Assembly (NCBI GenBank): GCA_900618795.1 | Contig: UYJD01000002.1 | Span: 2,301,077 to 2,365,076, forward strand | Direction: 5' to 3' | DNA length: 64,000 nt | Source: Cyanodermella asteris | Lineage: Eukaryota; Ascomycota; Lecanoromycetes; Ostropales; Stictidaceae | Shown: piece after piece, positions 33,234 to 43,953 of the stretch | How positions within the stretch are numbered: the first letter of the stretch is position 1 | How the letters are laid out: each line of letters starts with the position of its first letter | Made by a program: the position numbers and the translations under genes | The notes under the pieces: model-generated | What the model was told of the DNA's origin: nothing | The model's database searches: none | What the model saw: only the letters and a program-made list of their open reading frames with translations

Positions 33234-36200
33234 TCAGCGACGTCCCCAAATGGGGTCCTCAGGCTTCTTGACTCTAGTAGGACCACTCGGTCCACCACTT
33301 CCACCTCTCCTCTCCCTTCTCCAGCGCTCGTCACTCTGTCCTTCAGGCTCGGACTCATCTTTCCTCGTGAGCTTGCCCCTTTGCAAGACGCGACCCAGGT
33401 CATCAAAGTCCTTCTCGTGCGTAGGGTCGACCTCAGCATCACGTTTGAACAGAGCCAGCACGGCGTTCATGTCGAGCTTGCCGGCGTCGGCCGCCTTGCC
33501 GCCCTTCTCAATCGCGTGTCTGGCTAGCTCGCGCTTCTTCTCTTGCAAAGCCACGATACGCTGTTCGACGGTCTTGGAGACGGTCATCTTGTAGACAATC
33601 ACATCTTCTTTCTGACCAATCCGATGGACGCGGTCGATGGCTTGTTCTTCGACGAATGGGTTCCAGAACGGCTCAATTAGGATGACTCGGGATGCTGCGG
33701 TGAGATTTAATCCCAACGCACCAGAACGCAGTGAGCAGAGCAGGACTCGTGTGCGTTTGTTCTCGCGAAGTGAACGGAGGCTAGCTTCACGGTCGTCATT
33801 GCGCATCTGACCGTTGTAATGCACAAAGTCGATGCCGGCGTTCTTGAGAAACGGCTCGATGAGTTTGAGCATGCTGACGAAGGAAGAGAAGACGATGACT
33901 TTGTGATCGGGAGCCTCTCGCTGTAGGACCTTCATCAGGGCCTTGATCTTTGCCGACGGCATCTTGGGATGGGTGATGGAGTTCTTCTGCTTGAATACGG
34001 CTTGTCGGGCGCGATAGGCGTCAGCAACAGAGTCGTCGCTGCCACTGTCGCTTTCAGAGCCCGCATCATCGCTGTCGGTGGCTTCGTCTTGAGATCGTCC
34101 GCCATCTTCCCCGTCTTCGTCATCCTCGGCTGTTTCTTCGCCATCGCTGTCTAGAACGACAGGTTTGGGCTTCCTGTTCTTTCCTCGGTCTTTGGTAGGT
34201 GACCCAATGCTTTCATCGTCGTCATCAGATTCGAGGACAATGGCTCTCCTGGTTGGACTCCGACGGGCACTGAGTTGCATCTTCCCGTCGCTATCAGAGT
34301 CGTCCTCCTCTGAATCTTCCTCGCCAAGAGATTCTCCGCCTCCTTCTGCATTCTCGTCGTCAGTCCCACCAGCACGTCCGAAATCAGCAACTCGTTCGCC
34401 TTCGGGTGCTATCCATTCTCCTTCACCTTCATCATCCTCATCCTCATCGTCGAGAACCTGCCGACGGTTGCGTCCGGGCCTGACTTGGATCACTTCATCC
34501 TCGTCTTCATCACTGTCTACATTCGCACCGGTGGCGACCGGCTCTCTGCTTGATTTGTGTTTCCTCGCTCGCTTCTCTTTCTTTGACTGGCGCTTGGCAT
34601 GCCGCGCAGCTTTGCGAGCCTGCCGCTCGGCTTCGACTTCTGCCTCTTCGTCATCATCGCACAATGAGAGGTCTTGTGCGCATCCTGTGCAATGATCGCC
34701 TTTCGTGGATTCGTCCTTGGAGAGTTCGGCAAAGCAGAGAGCGCACTGCTTTGTATCCACCGTCAACCCACCAAGCAAGTCCGCAAGATCATCGGCTTCT
34801 TTCGTGGGTTGCTTGCGAGGAGTTGCTCCGGGCAATGTCTTCTCGCTGATCAGAGCATCCCTCTCGTTCTCAATCTCCATCGATACCAAGCTTGCATGGT
34901 TACAGGCCTGTCGAAGACGAAGAAGCAATACCAAAGCATTGGCGTAACTCAAGTTGTGATTCTTTGCCATGCGCTCGATTGTGCCCAGCATTCGCTCTTC
35001 GAGGCCATCGTAGACCTTGCGTTCGGCTTCGTTGAAGTCTGCCACAAGCTCTTCTACCTTTCGGTCGACCGTCTTAAGCTCGCCCTTCTTCTTGAGCAGA
35101 TCTTTGGTGCGTCTCAAGAGAAGTGAAGAGACAATGTGCTGTACGCGCTTCATGGCGATGCCGCCTTTGCCACGCTTCATCGGATCTGAAATATCTGTCT
35201 TCCACATCTTTTTGTTACAGTACGGCTCGATGCGCAGGAAGGCGATCAAACTTTGAAGTTCGTCGAGATTATTCTGCATGGGCGTACCTGTCAGACACCA
35301 CCGGTAGTGTGATCTCAGGGCGTAGCATGCTTTTGCCATCTTCGTACTTGGGTTCTTGATCTTGTGCGCTTCGTCAAGGACAATGCGATACCAATGAACG
35401 TCAAAGCAGGCGATATACGGCCCCTTCTCCAGGTTCGATGCTGAAAAGTCCGACACTAGTGTTTCGTACGTCGTCAGGACAATGTGGTTCCTTTGCATGC
35501 TGGATCCGGTTTTCTGTCTCCGCGGCCCATGGTGTACGTAGACCTTGTATTCGAGGCTGGGTTCGACGAACTTTTCGATTTCAGTCTTCCACTGTTCGAG
35601 CAGGGGCAACGGGACAACGATCAACGTGCAACCTTCTGTTTCCTTCGAAATTCTGAGCTTGGTGGCGATGTCCGAATCGGCTTTTGGGCGAGGGTTCGTC
35701 ACAATTGTCGTGATAGTCTGAAGAGTCTTGCCAAGACCCATGTCATCTGCAAGAATGCCCCCTTTTTGGATCGTGTCTTTTCTCTGCGTCTTCTTGCCGA
35801 TTTCTCGCTGAGACATCCATTTCGTGCCTGCAATCTGATGTGAAAGGAGCTTGACCTTGAGCCCCGCGCGCGTTCCGTCGTCTTCGACTGCACCCTTCTT
35901 GGCCGGCTTCACGTCCTTTTTCGCCTCGGCGTTTTCTTTGTCGTCAGATGTCGTGTCCAGCTTCTCCATGCCTTCAGCCAAGTCGTCTACATCCTCGTCA
36001 ATATCTCCACCACCCAAGTTTCCTTCCAGCATGTTCTTCAATGCCTCTTCGGTTTCCTCCTGGTTCATAAAGTCATCAAGATTGATCAACTCAGGAGCCT
36101 TTGGCTTAGTGAGGTCCACAAAGTTTGCTCGCGATGGGACCTGGTAGGGGTTGAATCGTGTTCCGCTCTCGAACACGGGCTGTGCTGGGGCCGGCTTCTT

Positions 36201-37031
36201 AGGCATGGGCATCTGGTAAGGGTTGTGGAGAGGAACACCTCCTTGGGGTCTTTGAGCGTATCCGTAAGGGTTCTGAAACGGCTGATTTGATGCTGGCGGC
36301 GGCATCGCGTGATTAGCACGGCTGCTCCAGGCATCTGCGGGCGTGAACAAATCATTGTCGACGCTTGGTGCTGCTGGTCGGATCTGACTCGCGCTACCGA
36401 AAACAGGGGGTCTTTGATACCCGCCAGCGCTTGGTAGTCCAGGAAACCTACCCGGAGCAGGCTGTGGGGGTCTTGGTTGCGTCTGGAAGGGTTGTAGAAG
36501 AGGCTGAGAGCTAGCTCCATAGCCATTATGTGGCTGTACACCGGTCACTGGTGGCCGAGCTGGTGCACCAGAAGCCTGAGATTGTGGGCCTGCTCCGCCT
36601 ATCTGTGGCCCCGGTGCAGCAATTCCTGCATGAGATCTCTGTTCGTCTGTCCGCTGCCCGAAATGTTCCGGTCGCGGTCGGCCTGCCTTTGGTATGTTGA
36701 AGACATTGTTTGTGTTACCTGCGGACTGGCGCGGTTTAGGCGGTTCTCTTTCCACCGCCATGACGAAGGACGACGGTTTCTGATTTACACCGAAGACAGA
36801 ATCACTCGCTGCTTCTGATAAAGTGCTTCCCGGAGGTTTGTTTGGCAAAAGATTTTGCGCGTCAGGACTTCCAGCTGGCAAGGACAGTGGTTCGCCAAAA
36901 TCCGAGAGCCTCGCCTGTTTCCTAGGTGATATGGACCTATTCTTGTGACCGATATCTTTGGTAGGACTCCTGGAGAGATCGTTACGGGGTCGGGGAGCGC
37001 CGGGGTATCGACTGCTCTTTTCAAGGCCCAT
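33234..37031 (-). CDS. SNF2-family DNA-dependent ATPase/helicase
   Basis: A single exon encodes 1265 residues from ATG at 37031. The first ~380 residues are disordered and Pro/Gln/Asn rich. Lobe 1 holds motif I DDMGLGKT (~430), the DEAH box LDEAHKIKN (~555) and LTGTPMQNNLDEL. Between the lobes a CxxC...CxxC element (CALCFAEL...HCTGCAQDL, ~764-795) suggests a small zinc site. It is followed by a ~200-residue acidic/Ser-rich insertion (for example DDEDEDDEGEGEW). Lobe 2 keeps KVIVFSSFVSMLKLIEP, NGQMRNDDR, SGALGLNLTAAS and DRVHRIGQ. The split lobes with a Cys-rich insert resemble the Rad5/Rad16/ULS1-type group, but no full RING or HIRAN domain is seen, so the exact subfamily is open. It probably acts on chromatin or stalled DNA in the nucleus. 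Confidence 0.88.
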   Translation of the reverse strand: MGLEKSSRYPGAPRPRNDLSRSPTKDIGHKNRSISPRKQARLSDFGEPLSLPAGSPDAQNLLPNKPPGSTLSEAASDSVFGVNQKPSSFVMAVEREPPKPRQSAGNTNNVFNIPKAGRPRPEHFGQRTDEQRSHAGIAAPGPQIGGAGPQSQASGAPARPPVTGVQPHNGYGASSQPLLQPFQTQPRPPQPAPGRFPGLPSAGGYQRPPVFGSASQIRPAAPSVDNDLFTPADAWSSRANHAMPPPASNQPFQNPYGYAQRPQGGVPLHNPYQMPMPKKPAPAQPVFESGTRFNPYQVPSRANFVDLTKPKAPELINLDDFMNQEETEEALKNMLEGNLGGGDIDEDVDDLAEGMEKLDTTSDDKENAEAKKDVKPAKKGAVEDDGTRAGLKVKLLSHQIAGTKWMSQREIGKKTQRKDTIQKGGILADDMGLGKTLQTITTIVTNPRPKADSDIATKLRISKETEGCTLIVVPLPLLEQWKTEIEKFVEPSLEYKVYVHHGPRRQKTGSSMQRNHIVLTTYETLVSDFSASNLEKGPYIACFDVHWYRIVLDEAHKIKNPSTKMAKACYALRSHYRWCLTGTPMQNNLDELQSLIAFLRIEPYCNKKMWKTDISDPMKRGKGGIAMKRVQHIVSSLLLRRTKDLLKKKGELKTVDRKVEELVADFNEAERKVYDGLEERMLGTIERMAKNHNLSYANALVLLLRLRQACNHASLVSMEIENERDALISEKTLPGATPRKQPTKEADDLADLLGGLTVDTKQCALCFAELSKDESTKGDHCTGCAQDLSLCDDDEEAEVEAERQARKAARHAKRQSKKEKRARKHKSSREPVATGANVDSDEDEDEVIQVRPGRNRRQVLDDEDEDDEGEGEWIAPEGERVADFGRAGGTDDENAEGGGESLGEEDSEEDDSDSDGKMQLSARRSPTRRAIVLESDDDDESIGSPTKDRGKNRKPKPVVLDSDGEETAEDDEDGEDGGRSQDEATDSDDAGSESDSGSDDSVADAYRARQAVFKQKNSITHPKMPSAKIKALMKVLQREAPDHKVIVFSSFVSMLKLIEPFLKNAGIDFVHYNGQMRNDDREASLRSLRENKRTRVLLCSLRSGALGLNLTAASRVILIEPFWNPFVEEQAIDRVHRIGQKEDVIVYKMTVSKTVEQRIVALQEKKRELARHAIEKGGKAADAGKLDMNAVLALFKRDAEVDPTHEKDFDDLGRVLQRGKLTRKDESEPEGQSDERWRRERRGGSGGPSGPTRVKKPEDPIWGRR

Positions 37032-37844
37032 CAAAACATGGCATGCAAGGTGACATGAAGGTGCTCAGGCTCGCGAACAAGCCCTTAGAGTGTTGACTGA
37101 TGCCTGATTCGCGTGCGTCTTCACGCAGCTGATGGTTGCCGTGGCGGCCCGTGTTTGGTGTTTGCAACGGCTCGAGAAAGCGTGCCGCGGCGGCTGACTA
37201 AGCCGTCATCACGTTGCGGGGCGTGATTTTCGAAGTCTGCACACCAGACTCGAGATCGGCGTGGGTCTGCTGCTGCTCTCACACGTTCGCCTCCGCCCGC
37301 AATCGATCATTGAGGTTCTTTGCAAGCTGCGTTCTGCTTTCTACAGCAATGAATGCTTACTCTGCCGGGGCGTCGTGAAATGGCTGCGTCTATACCTTGA
37401 CTTTCAAGCCGCGTCGACCGAGGTCCCAGCGCTGGGGGTCGTCAGCAATGCAAACACATAGCACACGTTTCGACGGGACCCGTCTTACTTCTGATCACCC
37501 CATCACCCTGATTGGGCAAATTTAACGTCACCTTGCAGATGCACCTCTTTCTCTGGGGACAGCTGAAGTGCTCCCCACCTCCCTAAGAATTCTGCTTATC
37601 GAGAGCAGCAAACTTACGAAAGTGTGGCAGCTATGATACTAATTGTGATTTGATATTGCTGCAGCTGAAAACCTACTCGGCTTTTCCGGCAACAGCGCTT
37701 GAATCGTCCGTTGTAGCCTTTATATAGCTATCGTCCGTTTCTATCGCGTTAGAGTCTCAGCCGACTCGTCTAGCCTGTCACTCTTCTCTCATTATCTTCA
37801 ACCCCCCTTCTCCTATCACCTATTTCCTACTCGAGACCTTTGCT
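37032..37844. promoter_or_regulatory. divergent intergenic region of SNF2 and HHE genes
   Basis: About 810 bp between two divergent starts, containing both promoters. A pyrimidine-rich stretch (TCACTCTTCTCTCATTATC and neighbours) lies ~50-90 bp before the HHE start. No coding signal. Confidence 0.45.
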
Positions 37845-38815
37845 ATGCTTTCGTTCTTCAAATCACAACAGGCGAATTCGTCTCCCACGACAGAAACAAA
37901 ATCATCCACTGAGCCGAAGCCATGGGTAGACGGGCCACTCAAGATGATTCCCGTCCCCGCATCATACCTCGACATTGTACGTTTCACACCATTATTCACC
38001 CAAGATGTGCATGCAGACTGACGTCCTTCCAAGATTCTCACTACGCCCTCCATATATCCAACGAAATGGCCCTTGTCCACAACGCCTTCCTGAAAGGCTT
38101 CAACTCCATCTTCCTGCAGGCCCCCCACCTCCCCTCTTCGCCCTCCCTCTCCTACTCACTCACCCTGATCCGAGATTTCCTCATCTTTACCCGCTCTCTC
38201 CTCCGGGCGCTGCACCACCACCATTCCGCCGAAGAGAAAGTCGGGTTCGGCGCCATTGAGCGCGAGATCGGTAAGCCGGGGCACCTCGCCGTGGCAGTCG
38301 AACAGCACGAACAATTCCACGACGGGCTGATGAGACTGGAGGCTTTTGTGGATGAACGGATCGTGCATCCGGAGGAATGGAGCTGGGAGGACATGAGGGA
38401 GATCATTGAAGGGTTTTTGCCGGCGTTGGAGGGTCATTTGAGGGAAGAGGTGTCTACGTTTCTGGAACTGAAGAGTGAGGACGAGGAGGCGTTGAAGAGG
38501 GCTTGGAGGGAGTTCGAGAAGGAGGCAGTCGAGTCGGGTGGTTTAGCTGCGCTGGTGAGTTGAAACTTGAAGTTGGGGGCTTTGTGTGATGACCTTAGCT
38601 GACCTGAGGACACACTTCAGTACGATATCTTTCCTGCTGTATTCGGCTTGCACGATCGGGGGTCCCCTGGCGGTGCGAACTTTCCTCCGGTTCCGATGGC
38701 GATGCGTTATGCGTGCGAATACTGGACTGGTCGGCAATACAGGGGCGCATGGAGGTTCTGTCCCTGCGATATGTGGTCACGACCCAGACCGCTCTTGTTT
38801 TCTCGGCGGCCCTGA
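37845..38815 (+). CDS. hemerythrin HHE cation-binding domain protein
   Basis: Three exons give 283 residues: 37845-37980, 38034-38554 and 38621-38815. The first intron is ambiguous. A good GTACGT donor four bases earlier (37977) does not keep the frame, while the weaker GTTTCA donor at 37981 does. The second intron has a clean GTGAGT donor. The helical bundle carries the expected metal ligands: HNAFLKGFNSIFLQ, HHHHSAEEKVGF, EQHEQFHDGL and HLREEVS. The last exon (YDIFPAVFGLHDRG, RYACEYWTGRQYRGAWRFC) is the usual C-terminal extension of this fungal family. Members bind a di-iron centre and are linked to oxygen or metal sensing; the exact role is unknown. The N-terminus has no clear targeting signal. 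Confidence 0.85.
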
Positions 38816-39030
38816 GCAGCCGCAGGACCAAGAGACGCGACGCGCTTCGATATAGTAGATATGAGACGAAAAATGGATGCAACTTGATCTCATTCCTATT
38901 GTGTCATTGCTATTGTACACTTCGATGCAAACCCAATATTATAACTATGCCAACTCGCTCAACTCCACTGATGCAATGCTCTCTTCGTCCATACGGCCGT
39001 TCAATGACTTGCCGTCCACATTCAAACCAT

Positions 39031-40065
39031 TCAAAGCCTGCTCTCCTTGGAGTTGACAAGCACAGCCCTATACCTCATCTTACCATCCTCCAAAGTCTTT
39101 ATGGCCTTCTCAATGCCCTCGGCCGACATGTCAAAAACGTTGACCATCGGTTTGATGTTGTGCAGCGCCGCAAACTCGAGCATCTTCTTGTGCACCCACC
39201 TCGGCGCCACGATGCTGCCCTGCACACTCAGACCCTGGCCCAAGAGACCCATGTAGGGAATGACGAGGTCCCCGCCGTCGACGCTCAGCGGGAAGATCTT
39301 GCCCATCGGCGCCATGAGGTCGAGGTACAGCTTCCAGTCCGGCTGCGCGGACGTCGTGACGAGCAGGACATCCACCTTCCGGCCAATGTCGAGCTTGTCC
39401 TTGCCCTTTGTGGCGTAGAACTCGGTGGCGCCGAGCTTCAGCGCCTCGTCCCGCTTGTTGTCGCTCCCGGAGAAGACGACCGTGTCGCAGCCCATCCTGG
39501 ACGCGAACTGGATCGCCAGGTGGCCGAGGCCGCCGACGCCGACGATGCCCACGCGCGCCGTCGGATCCGTCTGGTACATTTCCAGCGCGTTGAACACGGT
39601 GGCTCCGCCGCACATGAGCGGCGCCGCGTCCTCGTCCGTCATCTTGTCCGGGATGCGGAACAGGAAGGCCTCGCGCCACACGGCGCCGTTGCCGAAGCTG
39701 CCCTGGTGCGTCTCGCAGTCGCCGTACATGTGGCGTTCCGGGCAGTACGTCTCGTTTCCGCGCAGGCACTGGTCGCACTCTCCGCAGGCGTCGTGCACGT
39801 AGCCCCAGCCGACGCGGTCGCCGACCTTGAGTTTCTTGACGGCGGGGCCCGTGGCGCGGACCACACCGGCGCCCTCGTGGCCGAGCGCGATGTTGGCCTT
39901 TTTGTAGTGCAGGTCGGTGCCGCAGAGGCCGGACACGGTGATGGCGACGAGGACCTGGTCGCCGGAGAGGGCGGGGACGGTGGTTGTGTCTTTGAAGATG
40001 GCGCCCTTTTTGTCGCCTTTGAAGACGGTGAAGGAGATTTGATCGGCGGAGGCGTTGCTACCCAT
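39031..40065 (-). CDS. zinc-dependent alcohol dehydrogenase (medium-chain, CAD-like)
   Basis: A single exon encodes 344 residues, ATG at 40065. The catalytic zinc ligands are the Cys of SGLCGTDLHY (~48) and the His of GHEGAGVV. The structural zinc loop CGECDQCLRGNETYC has all four cysteines. The Rossmann dinucleotide fold shows GVGGLGHLAIQFASRMG. A Ser at the next strand end (VVFSGSDNKRDEA) suggests NADP(H) preference, as in cinnamyl/medium-chain alcohol dehydrogenases. The enzyme interconverts alcohols and aldehydes; the substrate is unknown. GC content is high here, producing a long meaningless plus-strand frame of over 460 codons. It is convergent with the HHE gene, ~215 bp away. Confidence 0.9.
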   Translation of the reverse strand: MGSNASADQISFTVFKGDKKGAIFKDTTTVPALSGDQVLVAITVSGLCGTDLHYKKANIALGHEGAGVVRATGPAVKKLKVGDRVGWGYVHDACGECDQCLRGNETYCPERHMYGDCETHQGSFGNGAVWREAFLFRIPDKMTDEDAAPLMCGGATVFNALEMYQTDPTARVGIVGVGGLGHLAIQFASRMGCDTVVFSGSDNKRDEALKLGATEFYATKGKDKLDIGRKVDVLLVTTSAQPDWKLYLDLMAPMGKIFPLSVDGGDLVIPYMGLLGQGLSVQGSIVAPRWVHKKMLEFAALHNIKPMVNVFDMSAEGIEKAIKTLEDGKMRYRAVLVNSKESRL

Positions 40066-42132
40066 GGCGCTGGATGTCCTTGGGGGTGTATTGAGAATTA
40101 GGTTGGTATCTGTGTGGTTCAGAGACGGGGAGGTGGAGGTGGAAACTGAGTGGGTTGAGCAAGTTTCCGAGCAAAGATGGGAAAGAAGTCGTAGAGAATG
40201 GGGATGGGGGATATCAAATAGCGTGACTGAGTACTGAAGGAGAAGTCCACAAAAGAGAGAAGTCTATTGACAGCGCACTATATACCTTCCACAAGGCATC
40301 TTGCAACTAGGGAACGCCACGCCCATGGGCATGATTAACCAAGAAGCGAAACCGAAAAAAAACCTCAGGGATCTGTATTTTCAAGCATCCATGTACTCCG
40401 ACCACGGTGAAGAAAGCTGTAGAACAAAAGCGAGAACCACACTGCCTAGAAAATTGCAAAGCAGAAAATTCCTCGGGAGAGTCGAAAGCACAAGCATGAC
40501 GTGTGGTGATAGCTCACTGGAGTCTCGAGCGCCTGTGCACGGCTGGATTTCTAGCTCGCTCTGCAGCATCCGGCGGTAGATACCGGGATGATGTTCTTGG
40601 ATGCAGAACCTTGGACAAGGTTTTACGTGCGTCCGGATCCGGCCTTATCGTGCAAGTGCCGTAGCTGTCAGGTGTCAACGTTCAACCAACGATGCTGGTC
40701 CGGGCATGCCTGTCCTACAACAGTAGATGATGACGGCCTTGAGAAAAGGCAAGGAATGGGCTGTCTGTGAATCGTAATAGAAAGTTGCGCTCGCCGTACA
40801 CGAGGGCACGGTGAGGAGTTGCTTCGCTTTGACACCATCTTTGATGGCGAGCCGAGAGGAGATCAGGGTAGGACCTTCGCGACTCCAACATGGAAAGTGC
40901 CGTAGAGGATATGAATTCATGACGACTGGCATCAGTTTCTTGGTGTAGCAGAAGAGGTCCAAGAGCTCACTTTCCGATAGATTCCATAGCACAAGTACCA
41001 TGCATAGGTACCGACCTGAAGTTCAATGCAGCACCCTGAACGTGTAACGTCACGGCCTCAAATCACCACGACTGGCGCGCAACGATGTCAGTGGCGGGAA
41101 GCTTTTACGGCCGATGGCAGATTTCCAGTCAAGCTTATCAGGCAAAGGGGGGCGAGTTTTTACAAGGATACTTGCAGATCAAACGTGAATTAGTGACGAC
41201 ACCTGGAATAACGGAAGAAGGCGGGATACTTTCAAATATCATTGCTGTCGACGCCAGGGCTCACATCATTGCTGTTCAACCCCTGTAATGGCATCCCTGC
41301 AATCGATCCTATCCCTGCCGGTAACGGACTTCCGATAACACTTTGTCACTCGTCGCTTCGCAAAACGCTAGGACAGGCCCATCGAGTTCGTCAGCGAGAC
41401 TACGCAAGCAAGTGGGATGGTAATCGGAATGTGGATATCTCGAATGGCATCCTGGAGGATCAGTGTTGAAATTTATAAGTACTCAGCTGCTGCTAGCTTT
41501 TGCCGATGACTTTCGGCAATGGCGACAAATCAATAATCGACATCCTGGCGGATTTCCTACACATCCACTAACATTCACTCGGATTTTGAATGTTCATGGA
41601 AAAGTACACTGCGCTCGTGTGTATGTGATCTCAAGTCGACAGGACCTTCTGTGACAGTCTTGCGCAGACGCACACAACCTCGGAGGTTTCTCAAATTCAA
41701 CTTACGGCTATTTCACGAACACCACGATCAAGTCGGACGCGGACAGGTTTGTGTGCCTTTCTTATGTGGTTATATTGTCGCTCATTCTATACACAATCGT
41801 CTATTGCGAGCCATTATGCCGTCAAGGTCGCGTTCCGGCCCATGTAGGCTTTCCTTTCCATTCCATATTGCCAACTGGCATGCCAATGTGCCAATTCATA
41901 CTCCCAAAGGTCCCATAAGATCGCACAGCAGGTCCATTCCTCAACCGCAGAGAAGAGCCCGCCTTGTCCCTCAACGAGGAACTGTATCAAGTTCGGGTAT
42001 TCCCCTAAAAGTTCGCTCATCAAAAACGCCATTTGCCATGCAACAAGCCAGCTGTCGTCGCTGTATCAACACAAGACAGGTCGGCAGAATTTTGCCACCC
42101 CGTCGTTAAAAAGTATCGCAAGTGTTGTTCGT
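40066..42132. other. ~2 kb gene-poor interval
   Basis: It contains the ADH promoter at the left and the 3' UTR of the Crh gene at the right. Frames up to ~150 codons (41651-42109 plus strand, 40675-41001 minus strand) lack domains, splice-supported continuation or coding-like composition. Untranslated RNA cannot be excluded. Confidence 0.45.
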
Positions 42133-43953
42133 TTACAGAACCATTACGGCAGCTGCGAGAGCCATGGCGCCGACGCCGGCACCGACACGGCTGGCACTAC
42201 CAGTCTGGGGACGACCAGAGCCGGAAGAGCCAGCAGCGCCGTTGGAGCTGGAGCTGGAGCCAGAGGTGGTCTGATTCAAAAGTTAGCAGAGGACTCATAA
42301 AAAGTACTTGTCATGTGCCCGGGGGATCGTTCGGTAAGGTGGTGGACGGATGAGGGTGTGATCACAGGAAGATGGATGAGTTTGGACATGATCGATCGGA
42401 AGTTGAGGGATATAGGAGAGGATGGTGAGGTGGGAAAGGAAATCTGACAACACAGGAATAGAACGTACATTTGTAGCAGTGGTGGAGTTGCTGCCGGTAG
42501 GGAATGGGGCTGATGCGAGAGTCGTCTTCTGTGGCACAAAAGTAAGAATATGGTCTACAAGGGGTGCCTCAAGGATTGAGTAGTGCTGGACAGGGTGGTA
42601 CATGTGGGAAGTACAAGGGACAACAATGCGACTCGGGTCGGTAATCAATCTGAAACGTCTTGTGCTGACGGTCGGGACAAACCCCCGGAACGTGTGCTGG
42701 GTGTCTGTGCTGGTGCTAGCCGCGACAGAGCTGGGACAGGTTCCCGAGTTCTGTAGAGCTGAGGTTTGTGATGGAGCTCGTGGGATGTGCGGCGGATGCA
42801 GTTGGACAACAGACAATGAACTAAACGAGGCTGGTGGGAGGATTCCTCCTCTGCCAAACCGTCCGAAATAGTAGATGATGTTGTCGAGACATTCATGGGA
42901 GATACAGAGGAAGCCGCGAGCAAAGCCGATGTTTCCGTCGTGCTGTGAGAGTGTAGGATTAGGGGAGGGTATGCTTACCTGGCCAGAGGAGCTGGAAGTG
43001 GCGGTGCCGTTGGAGGTGGAGTTGCTGCCACCAGAGGCGGGGTTGATGGCGGGAGCCTTGGTCTGATCCGGGGAGGCGGTTTGGGAAATGGCAGTTCCAG
43101 AAGCCTGGGCGGTACTTACGGGAGCGTTGGCGTCACCCTGGCTGCTGATCTTGCCGCCGTCGGACTTGATGCTCTCCCAGGTGCCGGTCATGTCGCCGTA
43201 GCTGTAGGACTTGCCGGACGAGTAGTCCTGGACCTTGATGCTCTGGACGGTCATGGTGAAAGGAGCCTTGCTCCAGTCGACCAATCCACCGGCCCAGTCA
43301 ATGGTACCCTGAGGCTGGCCGACGTCACCAGCGACCCAGTTGCCGATGGACAGCTTCATGGGAGTCTGCGGGTACTGTCCCTTGACGGCGGTGTCAGGAG
43401 TGAGAGTGCGGATGATCTTGCCGTCAATGGCCCAGGTGATGTGCTCGGCAGTCCACTCCAAGCTGTAGGTGTGGAAGTCGGCCTGGCTGCCAGGGTTGGG
43501 CAGAGTCTGGCCACGAGTGTAGTCGGTGGTCTTGCCCTGGCCGAAGTAGTTGGTCTGAACCTCCTCGCTCTTGCCGCCGAGCCACTCCCAGTCGATCTCG
43601 TCGAGATCGTCAGAGAGCAGGACGAGCGATGAGATGACACCCTGGCCGGAGCCGACCTTGACCTTGATGTCGTACTTGCCGAACATCATGTACCACTTGG
43701 AGAAGATGGTCGGGGCCTGGCCCTTCTGTGAGATGGTGAAATGGGCGCCATCCTTGTCGAAGCTGGGAGCAGCTCCAGTCGAGGTGGTGAAGTCATCAGG
43801 CGCGCCCTTGGTGAGGTCGTACTCGATCGACTTGCCGAGAGCTGGGTCGGACGGGCAGTCCTTGACGGTGGGATTGCAGGAGGTGAAGGTTTGGGCGGAG
43901 ACGACGGCGCCGGAGGCGAGGGCCGCCAGAAGGAATCGTGTGAACTGGTTCAT
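42133..43953 (-). CDS. GPI-anchored cell-wall transglycosylase, Crh family (GH16)
   Basis: Crh enzymes cross-link chitin to beta-glucan in the wall. Exons 43953-42979, 42528-42469 and 42270-42133 give 390 residues. The signal peptide is 1-20 (RFLLAALASGAVVSA). The GH16 catalytic triad ExDxE is E119, D121 and E123 in DEIDWEWLGG. Further family blocks are HTYSLEWTAEHITWAIDG and MKLSIGNWVAGD. A Ser/Thr/Asn-rich stalk follows (~280-360), and the last exon ends with a Ser/Gly region and hydrophobic AMALAAAVMVL, a GPI-attachment signal. Intron 1 (450 nt, 42978-42529) is open in frame throughout, so a retained-intron form would add 150 residues between stalk segments. Intron 2 contains a stop. Confidence 0.9.

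Noticed and set aside
38713-40101. 462-codon plus-strand frame opposite the alcohol dehydrogenase
   Set aside because: It is antisense to a gene with complete family motifs, in a GC-rich region where stops are rare on the other strand. Its composition (Arg/His/Val/Ala runs) has no domain.
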